Assembly (NCBI GenBank): GCA_964589175.1
Contig: CAZPRY010000005.1
Span: forward strand, 88,633-152,632
DNA from: CAZPRY01 sp964589175
GTDB taxonomy: Bacteria > Fidelibacterota > UBA2242
Length of the DNA stretch: 64,000 nt
Reading direction: 5' to 3'
Below are positions 8,650 to 17,127 of the stretch, piece after piece; positions within the stretch are counted from its first letter, which is position 1, and the number at the start of each line of letters is the position of its first letter. Below the pieces are notes generated by a model. It was not told where the DNA came from and did not search any database. It saw only the letters and a program-made list of their open reading frames with translations. The translations under genes were made by a program, and so were the position numbers.

Positions 8650-10713
8650 CTATTCGGCGCGATGCCCGGGACCGTGAAGTTCCTTCAGAAAATCGTAGAT
8701 CTGCCACTGGGCCCGGTTTTTCTGATGATTGCCGTTCGGCCGGATATGATTGTTGAGAGACTTGTTCAGGATTCTGGATTTGGTATTGTCCCGCCACTGG
8801 ATTTCCATGAAGGTGCTCAATTCCTCCTGGATCGATTTATCGTAAATCGGGCAAGTCACTTCCACCCGGCGATCGATGTTACGCTGCATCAAGTCAGCCG
8901 AGGTGATAAAATACTTTGGGTTGCCGTTATTGCAGAAGATGAAAATCCGCGAATGCTCCAGGAATTTGTCCACAAGGCCGTAGGCTTCGATATGCTCGCT
9001 GATTCCGGGCAGTCCGGTCACCAGCGAGATCATCCCGCGCACCAGCAGGCGGATTTTCACGCCGGCCTCGTTGGCGGTGTACAGCAGATTGATGACTTTG
9101 AAGTCGACCAGGTTGTTGAGCTTGATGAAGATATAGGCCGGTTTGCCTTCCTTGACGTTTTTAATTTCATTCCTGATCAGCAGGTTTATTTTTTTGCGCA
9201 GGTCGAACGGGGAGACAATCAGATGCTTGAAGGATGTCTGGTAATAGTTGTTCTCGAAGAAATCGAAGACGTTTTTGACTTCCATGGTAATGCGTTTGTC
9301 GGCCGTGAACAGGCTGTGATCACTATAGATACGCGCCGTGTCTTCGTTGAAATTGCCGGTCGCGACGATGGCGAAAAGTTCGGCTCCGCCCGGTCTGCGG
9401 CGCGTGATCAGGCATAATTTCGCATGCACTTTGAGACCCGGCACGCCGTAAATCACCCGTACGCCTTCCTCCTGAAGTTTCTGAGCCCAGTAAATGTTGG
9501 CGGCTTCATCGAAACGGGCCTGCAGTTCGAGGATCACCACGACTGTTTTGCCGTTCTTGACCGCGTTGATCAGGGCATTGATCACACTCGAATCGCGCGC
9601 CACCCGGTAAAGGGTGATTTTGATCGATTTGACTTTCGGATCGATGGACGCTTCCCGCAGCAGGTCGATGACATGATTGAAGGTGTGGTAGGGGTAATGT
9701 AACAGAATATCCTTCTTGCGAACGATCTGGAAGAAGCTTTTTTGCTGGTCCACCTCGTGGTGTGGAATATTCTGAAAATCCGGATATTTTAACTGGGTCT
9801 GTCCGAAATCGGGGAATTTGATAAAATCCTTGAAATTATGATAACGGGTTCCGGGAATCAGGGTGCCGATTTTGCTCAGTTTTAGTTTCTTGATAAACAG
9901 TTTTAAGAACGGTTCCGGAATTCTTTCATCGTAAATGAAGCGGACCGGATTACCCTCTTTGCGCTGCTTCAGGCTATGGGAAAGTTTGTTGATATAGCTC
10001 TGGGACAGGTCGTCGCCGATGTCCAGTTCCGCATCGCGCGACAATTTAACGGTATAGGCCTGGAATCTATCGTAGGGCAGGAGCGAGAAAATGGCCCGCA
10101 GGTTGAAGCGAATGACGTCATCCAGCAGAATCACGGAGCGTTTCTCGCCGGTTTGCGGCAGGATCACGAAACGCGGGAGGACATCGCTGGGAATTTCGAT
10201 GAGCGCACTCTTGGTCGGACGGGAACCGGTCCGGGATTTAAGCGAGACGGCCAGGTAAATGGAATCGTCCCGCATATCCGGAATTTTCTCGACCTGATCG
10301 ATCATGATCGGGATCAATTTCGGGCGAACCGTTTTATTGAAATAATTCCGGACATAATCCTGCTGCTCGGGACTCAAACCGGTCTCATCGACGATAAAGA
10401 TGTTTTTCTCGGCCAGGTCCCGGATCAGGCCGAGGTAGACTTCATCGAATTCCCGGTTCAGAACCAGCACGGATTTTTGGACTTGCTTCAGTACGATTTT
10501 GGGATCATAGCCGAGAATCTTGCGGGCGTCCTGGCCGAGCAGGGCAAGGCGGTTGAGGGTCGCTACCCGGACGCGGAAGAATTCATCCAGGTTGGAAGAG
10601 TAGATCCCGAGAAATTTGACCCGTTCGAAAAGCGGAACGGATGGATCCGCGGCTTCCTGCAGTACACGCGCATTGAAGGAAAGCCAGCTCAGCTCTTTGG
10701 GGCGGTAATTCAT
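8650..10713 (-). CDS. ppk1: Polyphosphate kinase 1
   Basis: Polymerises the gamma-phosphate of ATP reversibly into inorganic polyphosphate. The 687 residues match the usual PPK1 length and domain order: N domain (PKELSWLSFNARVL at 5-18), head domain, and two phospholipase-D-like catalytic domains. The phosphohistidine is His430 in GLKVHAKLCL; LYRVARDSSVINAL and SADLMQRNIDRRVEV are further family blocks. The ATG has GAGG upstream, and a 7-bp hairpin sits immediately before that ribosome-binding site. Neighbours are a SixA-like phosphatase 5' and CHAD-ParA 3', making this a polyphosphate synthesis and handling cluster. Confidence 0.97.
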   Translation of the reverse strand: MNYRPKELSWLSFNARVLQEAADPSVPLFERVKFLGIYSSNLDEFFRVRVATLNRLALLGQDARKILGYDPKIVLKQVQKSVLVLNREFDEVYLGLIRDLAEKNIFIVDETGLSPEQQDYVRNYFNKTVRPKLIPIMIDQVEKIPDMRDDSIYLAVSLKSRTGSRPTKSALIEIPSDVLPRFVILPQTGEKRSVILLDDVIRFNLRAIFSLLPYDRFQAYTVKLSRDAELDIGDDLSQSYINKLSHSLKQRKEGNPVRFIYDERIPEPFLKLFIKKLKLSKIGTLIPGTRYHNFKDFIKFPDFGQTQLKYPDFQNIPHHEVDQQKSFFQIVRKKDILLHYPYHTFNHVIDLLREASIDPKVKSIKITLYRVARDSSVINALINAVKNGKTVVVILELQARFDEAANIYWAQKLQEEGVRVIYGVPGLKVHAKLCLITRRRPGGAELFAIVATGNFNEDTARIYSDHSLFTADKRITMEVKNVFDFFENNYYQTSFKHLIVSPFDLRKKINLLIRNEIKNVKEGKPAYIFIKLNNLVDFKVINLLYTANEAGVKIRLLVRGMISLVTGLPGISEHIEAYGLVDKFLEHSRIFIFCNNGNPKYFITSADLMQRNIDRRVEVTCPIYDKSIQEELSTFMEIQWRDNTKSRILNKSLNNHIRPNGNHQKNRAQWQIYDFLKELHGPGHRAE

Positions 10714-10729
10714 CTAAAAATTAAACCTC

Positions 10730-10748
10730 TATTCCGAATGCCGGAATA
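10730..10748. other. Perfect hairpin between sixA and ppk1
   Basis: TATTCCG (10730-10736) and CGGAATA (10742-10748) form a seven-pair stem with a five-base loop. In the ppk1 (minus) direction it stands directly 5' of the GAGG ribosome-binding site; in the plus direction it is followed by TTTTT and looks like a short terminator. It may modulate ppk1 expression or insulate the region from antisense transcription. Confidence 0.5.
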
Positions 10749-10828
10749 TTTTTACCGACCTGTACAATAATTCAAATGGTCGTAAATGTAAAGGAAAATC
10801 TGGAATCCTTTTTCTTTTTAACCGGTTT

Positions 10829-11542
10829 TTAGTCGGTTTTCAGGCGCAGCAATTTTTCGCGCAGCAGCATATTGGCGTGGGCTTTGGCAGTATCCATGAA
10901 TTTTGCCGCGATTTTATCGGCGGCCTTGCCGATACTCTTTTTCATATCCGTAGAAATTTCGGTCGTATGCTTTTCCAGGAAGGCCTGCACATTTTGGGCG
11001 ATTTCGGCGCTGAACTCCTTCCGGATCGCGCCGCGCAGATCCTCGACGGCCAGGTGAGCGGTCGGAAATTCAAAGAGCTGCAGTTGCATCGTTTGAGGCT
11101 GGATTCCCTTCCAGCTGCCTTCGAAAGCCAGACCCACGATTCCGGCCGTGGGCAGATCAGTGAAAATGGCCGGGCAGAGGTAGACGGCGAAATCGGTCAT
11201 GAATGGATTATGGCCGAAGATCATGAGGGTTTCGATTTCTTCGGGCAGTTTGCGGATGATTTGCAGCATGGCCGGGATATCCGGGTCTTCATACAGCATC
11301 TCCTCGATCCCGATGGCGTTGAGATCGTAATTTCCCTGCCGGGCAAAGATTTCGGCGGTTTGCAGTGCGCGGGGAGCGTGGCTGGAAATTAAGCGGGAAC
11401 GCTGCCAATCCGATTTGCCCGGAAAGCCGGCGCAGAAAAGCGCGTCGGCCTCGCCCCGTGCGGTCAATTTCCGTTCAAAATCGATCTGGGAGAAATTGCG
11501 TTTTTCGGCTTTCGCGTGCCGGACCAGGAAGATTTTTTTCAT
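10829..11542 (-). CDS. SixA-like histidine phosphatase with C-terminal extension
   Basis: A histidine-phosphatase-superfamily protein. The RHG-type motif LVRHAKAE is at the N-terminus, SSHAPRALQTAEIF follows, and IFGHNPF carries the second catalytic histidine. SixA homologues dephosphorylate phosphohistidine on signalling or phosphotransfer proteins. The chosen ATG (11542) follows GGAGG by four bases; a GTG one codon earlier overlaps that site. The product has 237 residues, against about 160 for SixA. The additional 75 C-terminal residues are A/K/E-rich and look wholly helical (for example IGKAADKIAAKFMDTAKAHA). Lying next to PPK1, whose mechanism also uses phosphohistidine, it may act in phosphate metabolism; that is inference. 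Confidence 0.85.
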   Translation of the reverse strand: MKKIFLVRHAKAEKRNFSQIDFERKLTARGEADALFCAGFPGKSDWQRSRLISSHAPRALQTAEIFARQGNYDLNAIGIEEMLYEDPDIPAMLQIIRKLPEEIETLMIFGHNPFMTDFAVYLCPAIFTDLPTAGIVGLAFEGSWKGIQPQTMQLQLFEFPTAHLAVEDLRGAIRKEFSAEIAQNVQAFLEKHTTEISTDMKKSIGKAADKIAAKFMDTAKAHANMLLREKLLRLKTD

Positions 11543-11624
11543 CACTCCTCCGTTCCCGTTTGGGAATCGAATAATTGCGGAAGGCGGCGGATCACGTTAT
11601 ACTGCAAGATTCTGCAGGTATTGA

Positions 11625-12626
11625 TCATTTCTCGGTTTGTGTTCCCCAGACTGTGTTTTTGAAAGCCCACATGGCCGCCCCCAGGATGATGGCGTCATCG
11701 CCCAGTTTGGCTTCCACGATTTTGACCCCTTTCAGCGAGTTCTCCAGCGCGCGTTTCTGGGCGATCGCGATGATCCGCGGCAGCAGGAAATCACCCACGG
11801 CTTCCATGATACCGCCCCCCAGGACGATATATTCAGGACCGAGAATGTGGGCGATGTTCGCGACGCCGATTCCCACATATTCGGCTGTTTCGCTCAGTAC
11901 CTTTTCGACGACGGCATCGCCTTTTTTCAGGGCTTTTTTCAGAACGCTGGATTTCAGCTGGTTCCAATTGCCGTGGATCAGTTGCGGCACCACGCTCGGT
12001 TTGCCCTGGGCGATCAGGCTTTTAATTCGTTTCATAATCGCGATCCGGCCGGCGTAGGCCTCCAGGGTACCCTGCGGAGCCGTTTTCAGGGGATGCTTAC
12101 GCCCCTTGAAATTGAGGGTCGTATGTCCGATTTCTCCGGCGGTTTTGGTAAAACCGTGGTAAATATCGTTATTGAGGATAATCCCGCCGCCGATTCCGGT
12201 TCCCAGGAAAATGCCGACGACATCGCGCGAGCCCTGCGCCGCTCCGATTGCCGCCTCGCCGAAGGTTCCGATATTGACGTCATTATCCATGCAAACAGGT
12301 AAATGATAGCTTGCTTCGAGGGGCTGCTTCAGGTCCAGTCCATTCAGGACGTTCAGATTGGGGGCCTGCAGGATGATGCCGGCATCGGGGTCAATCAGGC
12401 CGGCGGCTCCGATGCCGATGGCGCAGACTTCCGACAGATTTTGCCCGCTTTCCGCCAGTAATTTGTCGATGGCTTTGCAGAATAGTTTGACAAGATCGCC
12501 GGGTTTCTTTAGATTGGTCGGAAGTTTCACCCGGTTCAGGATGGTTCCATTGCGATCGATGATTGCGGCCAGCAGTTTGGTGCCACCCAGATCGATCCCT
12601 ATCGCGAAATTTTGATTTGGTGTCAT
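11625..12626 (-). CDS. ROK-family sugar kinase lacking the zinc-binding cysteines
   Basis: ROK proteins are sugar kinases (glucokinase and relatives) or repressors; with no N-terminal HTH this 333-residue protein is a kinase. Visible are the phosphate-1 loop GIDLGGTK (10-17), GIGAAGLID, the catalytic region NDVN, LGTGIGGGIILN, and GEIGHTTLNFKG. The usual zinc motif CxCGxxGCxE is replaced by a cysteine-free segment leading to GTLEAYAG, so structural zinc is probably absent. It is 79 nt upstream of the SixA-like gene and could be the first gene of the polyphosphate run. Polyphosphate glucokinases are also zinc-free ROK proteins, but this one is longer and otherwise typical, so I would not assign that activity. 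AAGGAA precedes the ATG. Confidence 0.88.
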   Translation of the reverse strand: MTPNQNFAIGIDLGGTKLLAAIIDRNGTILNRVKLPTNLKKPGDLVKLFCKAIDKLLAESGQNLSEVCAIGIGAAGLIDPDAGIILQAPNLNVLNGLDLKQPLEASYHLPVCMDNDVNIGTFGEAAIGAAQGSRDVVGIFLGTGIGGGIILNNDIYHGFTKTAGEIGHTTLNFKGRKHPLKTAPQGTLEAYAGRIAIMKRIKSLIAQGKPSVVPQLIHGNWNQLKSSVLKKALKKGDAVVEKVLSETAEYVGIGVANIAHILGPEYIVLGGGIMEAVGDFLLPRIIAIAQKRALENSLKGVKIVEAKLGDDAIILGAAMWAFKNTVWGTQTEK

Positions 12627-12979
12627 ATCATTTCCTTGCTATTTTCCGGAATACGGGTCTATTCAACACCGGTTGTTTGCTTGACTTGTTTGACAGATGA
12701 ATTTAGGCGAATGCGCCTTTTTATCCAAATGTCACGCTGCGGAATCACGGCGTCGCCGGGCCGCAAGTGATGGGCTGAAGACGGTCATTCCTCAAGGGAT
12801 TAAGAGAGTACTCGCCGCGTTTTTGTATAATTGGGATAGATTTTCCGGTGAGATTGATTTGTGTAAATTTTCAGTAAAGAAAGTGCCCACGGTCCGAAAA
12901 GACCTGAATAATGAGAGAAATTTTTGTAACTTCGCCCGAGATGAAAGCAGTCAATACGAAGTAAAAATGGAATGCCCGT
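12627..12979. other. Intergenic region between divergent ROK kinase and Na/Pi transporter
   Basis: This 353-bp gap must hold divergent promoters. I see TATAAT at 12826-12831 (plus) without a convincing -35, and TTGACT/TTGACA (12681-12695) without a good -10 at the right distance. A 96-codon open frame at 12697-12987 overlaps the transporter start, has no family resemblance and is probably non-coding. No repeats or RNA genes were recognised. Confidence 0.4.
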
Positions 12980-14074
12980 ATGGATGATAAGTATAAATCT
13001 TATGCAAGCGGAATGCTCAAAGTCGCAGCTCTTCTGGGACTGATTTATGTCTTTCTGCTGAGTATCACCCTGATCGGCTCTTCTTTTAAATTGATGGGTA
13101 AAGGGACCGCCGAATCCATCATGCAGACGGTGTCCAATCCTCTTCTCGGGCTTTTTGTCGGTATTTTCTCGACCAGCCTGGTACAGAGCTCTTCGCTGAC
13201 CACTTCACTGGTGGTCAGCCTGGTAGCTGCCCGGGTTCTCACTATTCCGCTGGCGATACCGATTGTCATGGGCGCGAATATCGGAACGAGCGTCACCAAC
13301 CTGCTTGTTTCACTGGGGCATATCCGGCGGACCGAGGAGTTCGAGCGGGCCTTCGCGGCGAGCATCGTGCATGATTTCTTCAATGTGCTTTCGGTTATCG
13401 TGTTATTTCCGTTGCAGTATTTTTTCAACATAATCGGTGTCGTCGCCAGCGCCGGCGCCGGTATTTTTGTGAATCTGGGGGGATTGAAAGTCGTTAATCC
13501 GCTGAATGCCATTCTCAAACCGGTCGCCCACTTTATCCTCGGTTTCTTTCCGAATCACCCCTGGATCGGAGTCGTGATAGCGTTTTTGCTCCTTTTTCTG
13601 GCATTGCGATATATCGTACTGGTGATGAAATTGCTGGTTCTGGAAAAAATCGAGGCTTTTTTCGACAGGTATATTTTCAAGACAACCCTGCGGGCGCTCC
13701 TGTTGGGAACCCTGTTTACCGCTCTTGTTCAGAGCAGCTCTATCACGACATCGCTGGTTGTCCCGCTGGCGGCCGCCGGCGTGGTCAGCCTGAAGAAAAT
13801 CTACCCGTTTGACCTGGGAGCGAATGTCGGCACGACGATCACGGCGTTCCTGGCTTCCCTGGCGACGGGCGATTCCGGCGCCGTGACGATTGCATTTTGC
13901 CACCTCACTTTTAATTTATTTGGGATTGCAATTTTTCTTCCGTTGAAGCAAATTCCAATCCGAATGGCGACGGTCTTCGCGAGATGGTCGGCCAGGTACC
14001 GCTTTGTGCCGGTTTTATACATCGTGGTAATGTTCTTTTTAATACCGCTGTTAGTCATCACACTCATGAGGTAG
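12980..14074 (+). CDS. Na+/phosphate cotransporter (NptA/PF02690 type)
   Basis: Imports inorganic phosphate with sodium across the inner membrane. The 364-residue protein has the family's two inverted repeats, each carrying the QSSS signature (residues 69-72 and 251-254) followed by LTTSLVV or ITTSLVV and a GAN(I/V)GT segment. About eight or nine hydrophobic helices are visible. It lacks the fused PhoU tail seen in longer family members; a separate PhoU-like gene starts 2 nt after its stop and probably supplies that part. It is divergent from the polyphosphate-synthesis cluster, consistent with a phosphate-storage locus. Confidence 0.93.
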   Translation: MDDKYKSYASGMLKVAALLGLIYVFLLSITLIGSSFKLMGKGTAESIMQTVSNPLLGLFVGIFSTSLVQSSSLTTSLVVSLVAARVLTIPLAIPIVMGANIGTSVTNLLVSLGHIRRTEEFERAFAASIVHDFFNVLSVIVLFPLQYFFNIIGVVASAGAGIFVNLGGLKVVNPLNAILKPVAHFILGFFPNHPWIGVVIAFLLLFLALRYIVLVMKLLVLEKIEAFFDRYIFKTTLRALLLGTLFTALVQSSSITTSLVVPLAAAGVVSLKKIYPFDLGANVGTTITAFLASLATGDSGAVTIAFCHLTFNLFGIAIFLPLKQIPIRMATVFARWSARYRFVPVLYIVVMFFLIPLLVITLMR

Positions 14075-14076
14075 AT

Positions 14077-14751
14077 ATGTTAAAGGAGTTTTTACAGGTC
14101 TGGAGAAAGAAAGATCTCTCCCGGGAAGCGCTGGATGAAGCCCTCACGATGCTGCGCCATGATCAGGAGATGTTTCTGGAATCGCAGCGGACGCTCCGGG
14201 AGGGCGACGGGCCCGATTTTCAGATCGATATTTATAAACAGGATAAATTGGTCAACAAAGCGGAGCGCGAGGTGAGGCGCAAAGTGCTGCAGCACCTCAT
14301 CATTTCGGATAAATGCGACATTAATGCCGGATTGACCCTGGCCAGCGTGGTGATCGATATCGAGCGCATCGGGGATTATACCAAAAACATCGCCGATCTG
14401 GTGCAATTGAGAGGTAAAAAACTCTCCGCCGGCGAGTTTGAAGAAGATGTTACCGGGATTGAAAACCAGATTAAAGAATTTTTCAAGGATACGATTGAGG
14501 CCTTCCCGACCTCCGAGGCTGAAATAGCACGAAAAGTCGTCAACGCGTATAAGCCGCTTTCAGCGACAACGGCCAAACTGAATGAATTGCTGGTGAAAGG
14601 TCAGAGCAGTCTGAACGCCGCCGATGCGGTGGCGCTCTCGCTCTATATTCGCTTTTTAAAACGCGTCGCAGCCCATCTTTATAATGTATGCACGAGCATT
14701 GTGAATCCGTTTCCGCGCATCGGTTATAAGGAAAAGAAGACCGGGATTTAA
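14077..14751 (+). CDS. PhoU-domain protein, partner of Na/Pi transporter
   Basis: A 224-residue all-helical protein with the PhoU core KAEREVRRKVLQHL and DIERIGDYTKNIADL (the family's E-R-x-G-D-x-x-x-N-I-A block). PhoU proteins bind metal and modulate phosphate uptake. The ATG at 14077 lies two bases after the transporter stop and matches the usual start of the domain. A longer frame opening at 13984 would overlap the transporter by 30 codons and looks spurious. Translational coupling with the transporter is likely. Confidence 0.9.
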   Translation: MLKEFLQVWRKKDLSREALDEALTMLRHDQEMFLESQRTLREGDGPDFQIDIYKQDKLVNKAEREVRRKVLQHLIISDKCDINAGLTLASVVIDIERIGDYTKNIADLVQLRGKKLSAGEFEEDVTGIENQIKEFFKDTIEAFPTSEAEIARKVVNAYKPLSATTAKLNELLVKGQSSLNAADAVALSLYIRFLKRVAAHLYNVCTSIVNPFPRIGYKEKKTGI

Positions 14752-14785
14752 TCAGGACAACCAGAACTATAGAACAGGTGGAAGT

Positions 14786-16258
14786 GTGTCAAAGGGTGTT
14801 ACCAAGCAGACCGAAGATTATGCCAAATGGTATACGGATGTTGTCTTAAAGGGTGAACTGGCCGATTATGGCCCGGTGAAAGGGACCATGGTGATCCGGC
14901 CGTACGGCTATGCCTTGTGGGAAAATATCCGCGATATAGCCGATCGCATGTTCAAGGAAACCGGGCATGTCAACGCCTATTTTCCGATGTTCATCCCGAA
15001 ATCGTTCATGAGCCGCGAGGCCGCCCATGTCGAGGGTTTTGCCAAGGAATGCGCCGTCGTGACCCATTATCGCCTGAAACAGAATCCGCATGGCGAGGGC
15101 GTCATAGTCGATCCGGACGCCAAACTGGAAGAAGAACTGATCATCCGGCCGACCTCCGAGACGATCATCTGGTCGATGTACAAGAAGTGGATCAATTCCT
15201 ACCGCGATCTGCCGCTGCTGATCAACCAGTGGGCCAACATCGTGCGCTGGGAAATGCGCACGCGCCTGTTTCTGCGCACAACCGAATTCCTGTGGCAGGA
15301 AGGCCATACGGCCCACGCCAGCGCCGGGGAGGCGGAGGAGGAGGCCCTGCGGATGATCGATGTCTACCGGCAGATTGCAGAGGATTACCTGGCGATTCCG
15401 GTTTATGTCGGCCAGAAGACGGAGGCAGAAAAATTCGCCGGCGCAGTGCGGACTTACGCGATCGAGGCCATGATGGGCGACATGAAAGCCCTGCAGGCCG
15501 GCACATCACACTATCTCGGTCAGAATTTCGCCAAGGCCTTTGATGTTACTTTTCTGAATAAAGAAAATCAGCAGGAATATGTCTACGCCACCAGCTGGGG
15601 CGTCAGCACACGTCTGGTGGGCGCCGTCATCATGGCGCACGGCGACGACAAGGGAATGATCATGCCGCCTAAGGTTGCCCCCTACCAGGTTGTGATCGTG
15701 CCCATCTGGCGCAGCGACGACCAGAAAAGCGCCGGGTTGGCGAAAGTCGCTGAAATCAGCGCCGATCTGCAAAAGGCGGGCGTTCGCCTTTTCGTCGATG
15801 ATAACGAGCAGGTTTCACCGGGCTGGAAGTTCAACCAGTGGGAGATGAAGGGCGTGCCGCTGCGCATGGAAATCGGCCCGAAAGATCTGGAAAAAGAGCA
15901 GGCCGTGCTCGTACGCCGGGATAACGGCGAAAAGCAATTCATCGCTTTCGCTCAGCTGGTGACGACCGCCGTTGAAATGCTGGAGACGCTGCAGAGCGAT
16001 ATGTTCAAGCGTGCGCTGGAATTCCGCAACCGCAATACGTTCGAAGTCAAAAGTTACGACGAACTCAAAGAAGTCGTCGATAAAGGCGGATTCGCCAGCG
16101 GCTGGTGGGCCGGCAGCAGCGCAGACGAGGAACTGATCCAGACCGAGACTAAAGCTACGGTGCGCTGCATACCTTTCGAACAACCCGGCGGAACCGGGAA
16201 ATGCCTCTATACCGGGAAGCCGGCGGATAAGATCGCCATTTTTGGTAAAGCCTATTAA
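14786..16258 (+). CDS. proS: Proline--tRNA ligase, class 3 (archaeal-like, no editing insert)
   Basis: Charges tRNA-Pro. The 490-residue class II synthetase has motif 2 (TRLFLRTTEFLWQEGHTAH), the preceding RPTSETIIW, an HGTP anticodon-binding domain (about 285-390) and the C-terminal module ending in a terminal tyrosine (FGKAY). It lacks the 180-residue INS editing domain of E. coli ProS. Class-3 enzymes usually bind zinc with four cysteines in this module; only two are visible here (RCIPF, GKCLYTG), so zinc binding may be lost. The start is GTG after an AGGTGG site. It follows the PhoU-like gene by 34 nt. Confidence 0.96.
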   Translation: MSKGVTKQTEDYAKWYTDVVLKGELADYGPVKGTMVIRPYGYALWENIRDIADRMFKETGHVNAYFPMFIPKSFMSREAAHVEGFAKECAVVTHYRLKQNPHGEGVIVDPDAKLEEELIIRPTSETIIWSMYKKWINSYRDLPLLINQWANIVRWEMRTRLFLRTTEFLWQEGHTAHASAGEAEEEALRMIDVYRQIAEDYLAIPVYVGQKTEAEKFAGAVRTYAIEAMMGDMKALQAGTSHYLGQNFAKAFDVTFLNKENQQEYVYATSWGVSTRLVGAVIMAHGDDKGMIMPPKVAPYQVVIVPIWRSDDQKSAGLAKVAEISADLQKAGVRLFVDDNEQVSPGWKFNQWEMKGVPLRMEIGPKDLEKEQAVLVRRDNGEKQFIAFAQLVTTAVEMLETLQSDMFKRALEFRNRNTFEVKSYDELKEVVDKGGFASGWWAGSSADEELIQTETKATVRCIPFEQPGGTGKCLYTGKPADKIAIFGKAY

Positions 16259-16339
16259 ACCGACGTCTCAGAGCGGAAACGCGCAGCTCGTTTCGGCCCG
16301 GAGACGGTGACTGTGGTTATCACGTCAGTCAACTAATTC

Positions 16340-17113
16340 ATGGCATTGATCAATACAGCAGCGCTGGTTCTTAAGAATGTGCCTTTCCAGGAGACCAGCA
16401 GTATTGTGCGGTTTTTTACGCGCTCGCAGGGGAAAATTTCCGTCATCGCCAAAGGCGCACGCCGCCTGAAGAGCGCCTTTCGCGGCTATCTCGAACCCCT
16501 GAACCTCGTCGAGTTAATCTACTACTACAAACCCACCCGCGAAATCCAGACGCTCAGTAAAATCGAATTGATCCAGGCCCTTTTCAGAAATGTCAGCGAA
16601 TTTACGGACAGTATGTATGCCATGGCCGTGATCGAGTGCATCGACAAATTCGTGATTGATCACCATCGCGATGAGGCCGTCTTTGACCACGCGGTTGAGG
16701 TACTGCGCTGCATGGACGGCCAGCCCGGGCATCTGCATGCCCCCCTGCTTTATTTTTTAAGCGGCATGACTCAATTGCTGGGTTACGGATTGAGCCTTGA
16801 AAAGTGCGGTATCTGTAACCGGCCGCTGAGGAAGGCCATCTATAATTCTGCGTCGGGACAGCTGCTCTGCGAAGATTGCGGACATTACGCCGAACATTTT
16901 CAGACGCTGGGAGTTGAAGACACAGAAACACTCAGAAAATTGAACCGTATGCAAACGATTAGCGACCTGTCAACTTTGACCATAGATGAACATGATTTCA
17001 AAATTGTGCGTTTTCTCGTATATTACATCGCGCAACATCTCGAAATTCGCAGTAAGGTGAAAAGCATTGAAATGCTGATGAACATGCGTTCGGTCGACGG
17101 GGACCAGGAATAA
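16340..17113 (+). CDS. recO: DNA repair protein RecO
   Basis: RecO anneals single strands and loads RecA with RecR in the RecFOR gap-repair pathway. In 257 residues it shows the N-terminal OB-fold (AALVLKNVPFQETSSIV, KISVIAKGARR) and the helical C-domain with a zinc site made of CGIC and CEDC (about residues 155-180). The gene precedes the rhomboid gene by 14 nt and follows proS by 81 nt. Confidence 0.93.
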   Translation: MALINTAALVLKNVPFQETSSIVRFFTRSQGKISVIAKGARRLKSAFRGYLEPLNLVELIYYYKPTREIQTLSKIELIQALFRNVSEFTDSMYAMAVIECIDKFVIDHHRDEAVFDHAVEVLRCMDGQPGHLHAPLLYFLSGMTQLLGYGLSLEKCGICNRPLRKAIYNSASGQLLCEDCGHYAEHFQTLGVEDTETLRKLNRMQTISDLSTLTIDEHDFKIVRFLVYYIAQHLEIRSKVKSIEMLMNMRSVDGDQE

Positions 17114-17127
17114 GGATTGATTCGCCG

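Noticed and set aside
11625..12626. Assignment of the ROK protein as polyphosphate glucokinase
   Set aside because: Only the lack of zinc cysteines and the neighbours point that way; length and other motifs are those of ordinary ROK kinases.
12697..12987. 96-codon frame in the ROK/Na-Pi gap
   Set aside because: Overlaps the transporter start, composition is not protein-like, no recognisable family.
13984..14076. Longer start for the PhoU-like protein
   Set aside because: Would overlap the transporter; the ATG two bases after the transporter stop fits the domain start.
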